Shown here: piece by piece, positions 1 through 6,111 of the stretch | Layout of the letters: the number at the start of each line of letters is the position of its first letter | Position numbering within the stretch: the first letter of the stretch is position 1 | Notes under the pieces: generated by a model | The model's input: only the letters and a program-made list of their open reading frames with translations | What the model was told of the DNA's origin: nothing | Database searches by the model: none | Source: a bacterium | GTDB taxonomy: Bacteria; UBA6262 | Direction of reading: 5' to 3' | NCBI GenBank assembly: GCA_028716025.1 | Contig: JAQUQP010000064.1 | Span: 1 to 9,881, forward strand | Length of the DNA stretch: 9,881 nt | Made by a program: the position numbers and the translations under genes

Positions 1-1834
1 TCCACTCGACTGCGTCAAACAGATCGCTGGCAACGAAATCCGGGCCCTTGCTCCACTGCTCTTTCTCAAATTCATACGCGCCTTTGCCATATCCAGTCAG
101 CACCAGAATGCCTTTGGCTCCTACCTGGTGCGCATATTCCACGTCAGAATACTTATCCCCGATCACATAGCTCTTGGTCAGGTCTAATCCAAACTTTTCT
201 TTCGCCTGCAGCATCATACCAGGTTTTGGCTTGCGGCAATTACAATTGTCCTTCGGGTGATGAGGGCAATAATAGATAGCATCAAGATAGGCGCCATCCT
301 TGGCTAGCAATTCTTCCATTTTCTTATGTACCACACTGATCATCTCTTCTTTAAAGTATCCCCGACCTACCCCTGCCTGGTTAGTGACCACTACTGCCCT
401 GATCCTGTTCTTATTCAACATTTTAATAGCTTTACTGCTTCTTTTCAATAAGTGGAACCTGTCCGGGTGGTTGATATAGCCAACTTCTTCACTGATAGTG
501 CCATCCCGGTCCATGAATACAGCGACATCACTGTAACCTGTGTCGTCTTTCATTCTAGTTTTATTCCTGATCCACATAACCATCCCCATCATGAAATAAA
601 ATATCATAATCACTTCACTGTCATTATACGTTGTTTCAGTGAAGCCCGCTCCCAAGAAACTCACTACACTCAATAATCCACCAGCAGCCACTGCCTTCAG
701 GAAAGGTTTATTATCAGGCAAGATTTTCAGGGTCTTGTATCCTTCCCTGAAAAATATCACTAATACCCAGATAAACATAGCCAGTCCAAGCAACCCTCTT
801 TCTACGGCTATTTGGACAATATTTGAGTGTAATTCATTTTCTACGCCTGCATGCCAGGCTTTGGAACTTTTATATTGCAAGTATATCTCGTGAATATTTC
901 CTAAACCTACACCCAGCAAGGGACGATCTTTGACCATTTCCCGGCCGCTCTGCCACATCAAGACCCGTTCCCGGCTATCCCCGTCAGTGCGCCAATCCTT
1001 AGCTTTTTCGATCCGTTCAACAATTGAATTACGTTTACCCTGGGTAAGGGTGTTCACTCCCAGGATTAGAACAGGCACACTGATAAATGCCAGTAATAGC
1101 GCTACCACTACCTTTTTAGACGGGCGGAATAAAACCAGGCTGGCCAATCCGATCATGGCTCCTAACCAGGGACCCCGGCTATTGGTAAAAAGCAAACATA
1201 AAGCATTGATCAGGATAAATAGCCACAAGATAAGCCTCTGCCGCTTGTTTTCATTGAACACGCCAAGACAAAAAACAAAGGTTACTGCCATCATGATAGA
1301 CTCGGCAAAGGTCAGGGGATGACTCCTGGTGGCAATTACTCGACCGTGATCCAGAGATAAATGGCGCAAAACCATATGCGGCCAGTCGGCCATGAACGTA
1401 TATGGATTATAAACAATTACCTGGTCGATCATGTTCAGGCCAAGGATATACTCCATGATCCCGTATAAACTCACCAATACCGAACCCGCAATAAAATAAT
1501 AGACCATCTTTTTTAACTGGCCCTCATCCCTGACTATAGTTATCATCAGCCAATATATGGTGATAAGGCTGATCTGTCTCCATTCCTTGAGACTGTGCCA
1601 AGGATCAATAGCCGTTATTGTGGACATAGCCGTAATAGCTAATAACCAGAACAAAGGCCGGTCCAGGATAGTGCGCTGTAATAGACTCCGGTCAGAAAAT
1701 ATTTTCACTATACCGGCTAAAAGTAACCAGATCCAGGCGATATTGGTCAGTGCCGTAGATACAGGCAAGGCAAAAGCAAACAACATCAAGCCAAAGTGTA
1801 TTGCCTTATCGAGACGCTCTGTGCGCGAAATCAT
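1..1834 (-). CDS. O-antigen ligase-like membrane protein fused to a GmhB-like HAD phosphatase (C-terminus runs off the window)
   Basis: I translated this frame codon by codon from ATG at 1834 to the window edge and found no stop, giving at least 611 residues. Residues 1-427 are a polytopic membrane protein with Wzy/WaaL (O-antigen ligase) features: many hydrophobic helices, TNSRGPWLG at 217-225, a large soluble loop at about 265-345 containing PLLGVGLGN, and ENELHSN at 332-338 with His336, matching the family's periplasmic loop. The last helix ends near W421. Residues 428-611 are a HAD-IIIA phosphatase: MDRDGT at 441-446 (Asp442/Asp444), VTNQAGVGRG, a zinc motif C523-P-H525 with C531-N-C533, RKPKPG, and GDKYSDVE. 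These are hallmarks of D-glycero-D-manno-heptose 1,7-bisphosphate 7-phosphatase (GmhB). GmhB is normally separate and about 190 residues long, so little is missing at the left edge. The start overlaps the upstream GT9 stop as ATGA. An unannotated sequencing error at the junction is possible but would have to remove a stop. Confidence 0.87.
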   Translation of the reverse strand, partial: MISRTERLDKAIHFGLMLFAFALPVSTALTNIAWIWLLLAGIVKIFSDRSLLQRTILDRPLFWLLAITAMSTITAIDPWHSLKEWRQISLITIYWLMITIVRDEGQLKKMVYYFIAGSVLVSLYGIMEYILGLNMIDQVIVYNPYTFMADWPHMVLRHLSLDHGRVIATRSHPLTFAESIMMAVTFVFCLGVFNENKRQRLILWLFILINALCLLFTNSRGPWLGAMIGLASLVLFRPSKKVVVALLLAFISVPVLILGVNTLTQGKRNSIVERIEKAKDWRTDGDSRERVLMWQSGREMVKDRPLLGVGLGNIHEIYLQYKSSKAWHAGVENELHSNIVQIAVERGLLGLAMFIWVLVIFFREGYKTLKILPDNKPFLKAVAAGGLLSVVSFLGAGFTETTYNDSEVIMIFYFMMGMVMWIRNKTRMKDDTGYSDVAVFMDRDGTISEEVGYINHPDRFHLLKRSSKAIKMLNKNRIRAVVVTNQAGVGRGYFKEEMISVVHKKMEELLAKDGAYLDAIYYCPHHPKDNCNCRKPKPGMMLQAKEKFGLDLTKSYVIGDKYSDVEYAHQVGAKGILVLTGYGKGAYEFEKEQWSKGPDFVASDLFDAVEW

Positions 1835-2850
1835 ATAACTCCTTTTACTTTTCCTAATACATCATCTACAGTAACATTCTTAATACAATCCAGGTGGTCA
1901 CATTCCGGATCACTGCCGCACGGACTGCAGGACATTTCTTTCCTTACTACTATATGTCCTTTGCCATAAGGACCGAACTTTTTAGGATTGGAAGGTCCAA
2001 AAATAGCTATGGTTTTGGTACCAACCGCCGTAGCCAAGTGCATCGGGCCACTATCCTGCGCAATGACACAAGTACATTTCTTAAATAACGCGGCCATTTG
2101 CAGAATGGAAATGTCCCAAAGAAATATTACTTTATACTTATTAATTTTATCCTTTATGTCTTTGATAACCTGGTCGCCATGGGAACCGACGACCATCACC
2201 CGCACATTTTGATCCTGCTCTAATTGGTTAATCAGCTTGATATAGTTTTCAGAAGGCCAGATCCTGGCTGGATGCCCGGCGCCAGGATGAATACCGATCA
2301 GGATCTCCCCTTTTTTCAGGTTGTTCTTTGTGAAAATCTCTTCTGCCCAACACTGCGTATCATCATCAACAAAAACTTCCAGGTTGACTTCTTGTTTCTT
2401 GTACCCAAGGGCTTTCAGGAGGTCCAGGTTATCCTGCACAGTATGTCTTCCCGGATCATAGCGATAGCTAACCGGCATAGTCAGGAATAAAGAAGCTTTC
2501 TTTTTGCCTGCTCCTACCCTTTTAGGGATCCCAGCCATTTTTGCCAATAAGGCCTTGCGCCAGTCACTATCGATCACTATAGCCAGGTCATATTTGGCAG
2601 TTTTTAGCTTTTGTACCAAAGACCTGGTCTGCTGCCAGGAAAATCTTTTATCCAGTATATCCCCCAGCCAGGGAGGATTAAAGATGACCAGTTCGTTTAC
2701 AAAGGGATTATTCTTGAGTATATCCTGGCTGTATTCTTTCACCAGGACCCCGATATAACTGTCCGGATACAGTTCCTTAAGGGCGCGTGGCATAAAACTG
2801 GCCATCACCACATCCCCCATATTATCCAAATCTATAATTAATATTTTCAA
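1831..2850 (-). CDS. Glycosyltransferase family 9, ADP-heptose:LPS heptosyltransferase-like
   Basis: The 339-residue protein has the GT9 (WaaC/WaaF/WaaQ) layout: an N-terminal Rossmann half starting KILIIDLDNMGDVVMAS, a linker, and a C-terminal nucleotide-sugar half with GIHPGAGHPARIWP, then QDSGPMHLATAVGTKTIAIFGPS. Members transfer heptose from ADP-heptose to lipid A-Kdo or core on the cytoplasmic face of the inner membrane. A cysteine group near the C-terminus (CSPC, then PEC and LDC) follows the pattern of many GT9 proteins. The start codon is TTG at 2850. It is favoured because GGGGA lies five bases upstream, it sits immediately before the conserved KILII strand, and no in-frame ATG occurs before residue 11. 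The stop TGA overlaps the ATG of the downstream ligase fusion as ATGA, implying translational coupling. Acceptor position (Hep I, II or III) cannot be read from sequence. Confidence 0.9.
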   Translation of the reverse strand: MKILIIDLDNMGDVVMASFMPRALKELYPDSYIGVLVKEYSQDILKNNPFVNELVIFNPPWLGDILDKRFSWQQTRSLVQKLKTAKYDLAIVIDSDWRKALLAKMAGIPKRVGAGKKKASLFLTMPVSYRYDPGRHTVQDNLDLLKALGYKKQEVNLEVFVDDDTQCWAEEIFTKNNLKKGEILIGIHPGAGHPARIWPSENYIKLINQLEQDQNVRVMVVGSHGDQVIKDIKDKINKYKVIFLWDISILQMAALFKKCTCVIAQDSGPMHLATAVGTKTIAIFGPSNPKKFGPYGKGHIVVRKEMSCSPCGSDPECDHLDCIKNVTVDDVLGKVKGVI

Positions 2851-2867
2851 AATGATCCCCGTTTCAA

Positions 2868-2924
2868 CTTTACACCTCTACACCTTTACACCTGGCATTA
2901 AGCTTCCAGCATTCAGCATTTAGC
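2868..2924. repeat. Degenerate short tandem repeats in the LpxL/GT9 spacer
   Basis: Two small repeat families share this spacer. On the plus strand, three 8-mers follow one another: ctttacac (2868-2875), ctctacac (2876-2883) and ctttacac (2884-2891). Next come three copies of gcatt (2895-2899, 2909-2913, 2916-2920), two of them within the longer units gcattaagc and gcatttagc. The last copy runs into the stop codon of the acyltransferase gene. On the coding strand this reads as AATGC units followed by GGTGTAAA-type units, directly before the ribosome binding site of the second GT9 gene. It is the only tandem-repeat tract I saw in the window, and no terminator-like hairpin with a T-run is evident in it. 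Confidence 0.75.
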
Positions 2925-3822
2925 TGTTCTTCCCAGGGCGGGTTTTCCACCTGTTGTGCACCCAGAACCACTGTTCAGGATCAAGTTTTATCCAGCGTTC
3001 AATCACCTCATTACAAAGACGGGTGTTGACACGTACATATTCTTGGCGATCAGGGATATCCTTCAATACTAGTTCCGGTTCAATAATTACTTTAAACATA
3101 TTGTTATTTAACCTCAGCATACGTATCGGGACAATGGCTACACCGGTTTTCTGGGCTAATAAAGGGATGATCGGGGTAGTAGCTGCTAATTCTCCGAAAA
3201 AATCAACAAAGGTAGCGTTTTCATAAAGGTTCTGGTCCATCAGGATACCAATTGATTCATTTTTTCGTAAGACCCTGATCACATCTTTGATGCTGTTGCT
3301 ATTGGCCATGATCCGGGTACCGAACTTAGCGCGGATATTAGTCACAATTTTGTCTAATAATGGATTATCAAGCGGACGGGCAATCACGCTTATCTTATAT
3401 CCCACAGCGGTAAGAGCTATACCTAGTAATTCCCAATTGCCAAAATGCGCGCCTAAAAACACAACTCCCTTGCCTTTAGCCAACGCGGCATCCAGATGTT
3501 CCCTGCCTGCAAATGATACTTGGGCTAACAACTGGTTTTTGCTCCAGGCACCGGCAACTATAAATTCGATCAAGGTTTTACCGATATTACGATAAACTTG
3601 AATGGCAATATTCCTGATCTCAACAGAGCTTTTCGCCGGAAATACTTTTGCTAAATTTTGTATGGTAATCTGCCGGCGTCTGCTCCAAACCTTGAATACC
3701 AGCGCTCCCAATCCTGATCCTATTTGTAATGACCAGCGATAGGGTAAAAAACGCACCAGGCAGATAAAAATATATACCAGGAGATATTCTAAATAACTAA
3801 TTGTTTTAGTTTTTTGAGCCAC
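2920..3822 (-). CDS. LpxL/HtrB-type lysophospholipid (late lipid A) acyltransferase
   Basis: The 300-residue length is typical of the bacterial lipid A biosynthesis acyltransferase family. A single hydrophobic N-terminal segment at about 12-45 (LEYLLVYIFICLVRFLP, then LQIGSGLGALVF) anchors it to the inner membrane. The catalytic HX4(D/E) motif is visible as HFGNWE at 126-131, preceded by GVVFLGA. Family blocks MDQN, TTPIIPLLAQKTG and EQWFWVHNRWKTRP follow. These enzymes add a secondary acyl chain to the Kdo-lipid A precursor, using acyl-ACP. The start is GTG at 3822 with GGGAGAGG just upstream. It overlaps the end of lpxK by 34 bp in another frame, which fits co-translation with the kinase that makes its substrate. 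Which acyl chain it transfers (LpxL, LpxM or LpxP role) is not decidable here. Confidence 0.9.
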   Translation of the reverse strand: MAQKTKTISYLEYLLVYIFICLVRFLPYRWSLQIGSGLGALVFKVWSRRRQITIQNLAKVFPAKSSVEIRNIAIQVYRNIGKTLIEFIVAGAWSKNQLLAQVSFAGREHLDAALAKGKGVVFLGAHFGNWELLGIALTAVGYKISVIARPLDNPLLDKIVTNIRAKFGTRIMANSNSIKDVIRVLRKNESIGILMDQNLYENATFVDFFGELAATTPIIPLLAQKTGVAIVPIRMLRLNNNMFKVIIEPELVLKDIPDRQEYVRVNTRLCNEVIERWIKLDPEQWFWVHNRWKTRPGKNS

Positions 3823-4919
3823 TCAGCCTCTCCCTTGATGATCTCCATTTCTATCCGTAGAGAGAAAAAGTTAATGCGGGCTATTTTCTCCAGGTTCCAG
3901 AATTCCTTTTTAAACCGGGTAGTGTCTTTTTCCGTGGTAACGATGAAATTATATTCAGCTTCTTCCAGGATATGGATAAAATCATCCCGGGTGTAATAGT
4001 GGTGGTCAGGATAGCGAATAGTCCGCACTACTTTAGCGCCGGTCTCTTCCAGGGTCTTTTCAAATGACTCAGGTGAGCCAATACTGGATAAAGCCGCTAT
4101 TTCTTTATGGCGCAAGAAGCCGAGGGCCATCGTTTCCCCGGTTGCCAGATTGATCAAATCCATTGGTTTATGGGCGCATTTCAGGATCGTAGCGTAGGGA
4201 TTATATTTTTTTATATTATTTATGATCAAGTCTGCCTCTTCTGGGCTGACCAGGTTGGCTTTGGTCAAAGCAATGACGTCAGCTCTTTTCAAACTGCTCA
4301 TGGGTTCCCGCATGATGCCCCGCGGCAGGCAATGATGATTACCAAACGGGCAGGTTGAATCTATCAATACCACCTCTAAGTTGCGATACAAAGGATAATA
4401 ACTGAAGGCATCATCAAGGATCAATATTTCACTGTTGAAATTATCAATAGCATATTGGCCGCTTTTGATCCGGTCCGGGCCAACCATTACCGGCACATTA
4501 GTCAGATACTTGGCCATCATATAGGGTTCATCCCCGGCTTCCTCCGGGGTCAGGAGCACATCTTTACCTGTGGAAACCACACTGATACCTTTCTCAATGC
4601 CTTCGCCTCGGCCGAGAGATTTTTTCCTCTTATAACCGCGGCTTAATATCGCCACTTTTTTCTTCCGGTTCTTCAGGTATTTTGCCAACATGATCACAAA
4701 CGGGGTTTTTCCGGTTCCCCCCACCGTAATATTGCCTATGCTTATGACCGCAGTTGAAAGATGCTTTTTCTTTTTCACCTTGTCATAGATAAACTGCCTG
4801 GCCTTGATAATAGCTATATACAGGATGCCTAATATTGCCAAGAATAAATCCAAAACAATTGGTGCTTCCTTTTCTCCTTTACCGATCTTGAGAAAATGGT
4901 TCTGGATTTTCCTGATCAT
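3789..4919 (-). CDS. lpxK: Tetraacyldisaccharide 4'-kinase (lipid A 4'-kinase)
   Basis: LpxK phosphorylates the 4' position of the lipid A disaccharide precursor at the inner membrane. The 376-residue product has an N-terminal membrane helix (about 20-38), then SIGNITVGGTGKTP with the P-loop GGTGKT at 67-72, LSRGYKRK at 92-99, GDEP at 129-132, VGPDR at 146-150, LIDSTCPFGN, LPRGIMREP, PDHH with His306/His307, and TEKD at 329-332. All of these are LpxK landmarks. The usual DDGFQH signature is replaced by DDAFSYY at 169-175. I chose ATG at 4919, not the upstream TTG at 4982, because it forms an ATGA overlap with the preceding stop, has AAGGTGG seven bases upstream, and gives a normal LpxK N-terminus. 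The gene is followed by a 34-bp overlap with the acyltransferase, its pathway successor. Confidence 0.93.
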   Translation of the reverse strand: MIRKIQNHFLKIGKGEKEAPIVLDLFLAILGILYIAIIKARQFIYDKVKKKKHLSTAVISIGNITVGGTGKTPFVIMLAKYLKNRKKKVAILSRGYKRKKSLGRGEGIEKGISVVSTGKDVLLTPEEAGDEPYMMAKYLTNVPVMVGPDRIKSGQYAIDNFNSEILILDDAFSYYPLYRNLEVVLIDSTCPFGNHHCLPRGIMREPMSSLKRADVIALTKANLVSPEEADLIINNIKKYNPYATILKCAHKPMDLINLATGETMALGFLRHKEIAALSSIGSPESFEKTLEETGAKVVRTIRYPDHHYYTRDDFIHILEEAEYNFIVTTEKDTTRFKKEFWNLEKIARINFFSLRIEMEIIKGEAEWLKKLKQLVI

Positions 4920-5923
4920 AACGGTACCACCTTTTTTATAGCTTCTTCTACCATGGGAACAGTTATTCTTTCCATACAGCATAGGTCAGCACATTCTTGC
5001 TTATTGCATTCCAGACAAGTGACATCTGCTTTGACCGCAATATTATTCGGTCCTGGTTCGTTCCAATTAGCGCTTTGAGTTGGCCCAAAAATCACTACCG
5101 ATGGTACTTTTAGTCCCTGGGCAATATGCATTGGCCCATTGTCATTACCGATGAACAGCTTTAATACACTAGTCAAGGCAAGCGATTCAGCGATGGTCAG
5201 GGCCGGTGATTTTAGCGGTCTTTTTTTCATTAGGCTGATAATATCATCAATATATGTTTCTTCACCAGGACCCCATAAAAATATTACTTTAGCCTTGTAT
5301 TTCTGCATCAACAGGTCAGCAATTTCAGCAAATCCTTGCTTTAACCATCTCCTGGTTTGACGCCGGCTGGTCGGGCTGATACCGACCAACATATCTGTAT
5401 TGGTTATCTTTTCTTTGGCCAGGAAATTTTGAATACGTTCTTTAGCCGCCGGACTGATGGTTAAATCCAGATTAATATTGTTAGTTTCTATGCCTAATGG
5501 CCTAAGTAGATCCAGCTTATGCGCCGGAACATACTTAGGCACCGGATCCGGATTCATTTTGACAGAATAAACAAAATCCCGTCCAGGACGTTTGAATCCC
5601 AGGCGGTGTTTCGCGCCGCTCAAACCTACGATCCAGGCGGTTCTGGGATTTCCTAAGTAATCCAGGATTAAATCATATTTAGCCGCTCTTATAGCTCGAA
5701 CCCATTGTACCTGGTCTTTTTTATCATATAGGAGTAGGTTGTTAATGTATGGGTTGCCAGCTAATATTTCAGCGCCTGGCTTTTCTACCAGGAAATCGAT
5801 CTGCGCTTCGGTGAACTTACGCCGCAAAGCCCGTACAACAGGAGTAGTCAAGAGCACATCCCCTATCCGCCGTAGTTGTATCACCAATATTTTCGCGTTT
5901 GGTTTTAATTCGATTGTTTGCAT
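4916..5923 (-). CDS. Glycosyltransferase family 9, heptosyltransferase-like
   Basis: The 335-residue GT9 protein starts with a short tail, then the N-terminal Rossmann strand KILVIQLRRIGDVLLTTP followed by VVRALRRKFTEAQIDFLVE. The C-terminal half has VGISPTSRRQTRRW, then FIGNDNGPMHIAQGLKVPSVVIFGPTQ, and a cysteine-rich end (TCLECNKQECADLCC). The predicted role is transfer of a heptose, or related nucleotide-sugar unit, to the LPS inner core. The RRIGDVLLTTP block is closer to the classical WaaC/F/Q form than that of the second GT9 at 1831-2850, so the two probably act at different positions. The start is ATG at 5923. There is no good Shine-Dalgarno sequence: AGAGG is about 18 bases away. Originally the gene sat two bases after the deacetylase stop and may have relied on coupling. 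Its stop overlaps the lpxK ATG as ATGA. Confidence 0.9.
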   Translation of the reverse strand: MQTIELKPNAKILVIQLRRIGDVLLTTPVVRALRRKFTEAQIDFLVEKPGAEILAGNPYINNLLLYDKKDQVQWVRAIRAAKYDLILDYLGNPRTAWIVGLSGAKHRLGFKRPGRDFVYSVKMNPDPVPKYVPAHKLDLLRPLGIETNNINLDLTISPAAKERIQNFLAKEKITNTDMLVGISPTSRRQTRRWLKQGFAEIADLLMQKYKAKVIFLWGPGEETYIDDIISLMKKRPLKSPALTIAESLALTSVLKLFIGNDNGPMHIAQGLKVPSVVIFGPTQSANWNEPGPNNIAVKADVTCLECNKQECADLCCMERITVPMVEEAIKKVVPL

Positions 5924-5925
5924 AT

Positions 5926-5989
5926 TTATAATCTGTTTTTGCCTCTTGTAATTTGTAAGTAGAAGTCGAACATGTTTTCATCCCCTCTG
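5926..5989 (-). pseudogene. Displaced original 3' end of the polysaccharide deacetylase gene
   Basis: Read on the minus strand from 5988, this segment encodes the same 20 C-terminal residues as the intact deacetylase (beginning RGDENMFDF and ending RGKNRL), followed by TAA at 5928-5926. It has no start and no gene body, so it is a leftover end and not a gene. Its first 36 bases (5989-5954) are identical to the matching stretch of the live gene. The remaining codons use different synonymous triplets. TAA is followed by AT and then the ATG of the downstream GT9 at 5923, so this is almost certainly the ancestral junction between the two genes before the 186-bp insertion. Confidence 0.88.
5954..5989. 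repeat. 36-bp direct repeat, copy at the displaced gene end (candidate att site)
   Basis: This 36-base stretch, from tgtaagtag to cccctctg on the plus strand, is identical to 6140-6175, with starts offset by exactly 186 bp. It lies downstream of the insert in gene orientation. It contains the 8-base palindrome aacatgtt, a possible core for a recombinase, although the palindrome also encodes part of the conserved protein end. Identity stops abruptly at both ends of the 36 bases. Confidence 0.93.
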
Positions 5990-6014
5990 GGAAAACCCCC
6001 AAACCCCGCTCAAA

Positions 6015-6028
6015 GGGGCTCCCGCCCC
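6015..6028. other. Hairpin inside the insertion (GGGGC stem)
   Basis: The plus-strand arms ggggc (6015-6019) and gcccc (6024-6028) form a perfect 5-bp GC stem. On the minus-strand transcript the four-base loop reads GGGA, a GNRA-type loop. A run of only three Ts follows on the minus strand, so it is at best a weak terminator. A competing 4-bp pairing exists between cccc at 6004-6007 and gggg at 6015-6018. Confidence 0.55.
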
Positions 6029-6038
6029 TATTGCGTTC

Positions 6039-6077
6039 GGCCGGCGATTTTACTCCGTAAAATCTGAAGCATCGGCC
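6039..6077. other. Two-tier stem-loop inside the insertion
   Basis: An inner perfect 8-bp stem pairs gattttac (6046-6053) with gtaaaatc (6057-6064) around a three-base loop. An outer 5-bp stem pairs ggccg (6039-6043) with cggcc (6073-6077), leaving an uneven internal loop of 2 and 8 bases. Neither arm is coding. The structure suggests that the insert is recognised as folded DNA or RNA. No T-run follows, so it is not a simple terminator. Confidence 0.65.
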
Positions 6078-6111
6078 TCACTGTTACCCCTTGGGGTCTT
6101 TCCGAATATTG

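Noticed and set aside
452..1838. Four plus-strand open frames opposite the ligase-phosphatase fusion
   Set aside because: Each is short and antisense to a continuous 611-codon frame with strong family motifs on the minus strand.
4920..4982. Longer lpxK reading from a TTG at 4982, adding 21 residues
   Set aside because: It would overlap the GT9 gene by 67 bp, the extra residues do not resemble an LpxK N-terminus, and ATG at 4919 has a good ribosome binding site and an ATGA overlap.
5817..6002. Small minus-strand frame of about 61 codons crossing the repeat and the GT9 start
   Set aside because: It is out of frame with both the displaced deacetylase end and the GT9, and shows no motif. It is a shadow of those real reading frames.
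5990..6111. Reading the insertion as a self-splicing intron
   Set aside because: An intron would leave exons to be joined, but here the insert itself supplies a complete gene end with a stop, so removal at RNA level is not needed. No conserved intron core was recognised.
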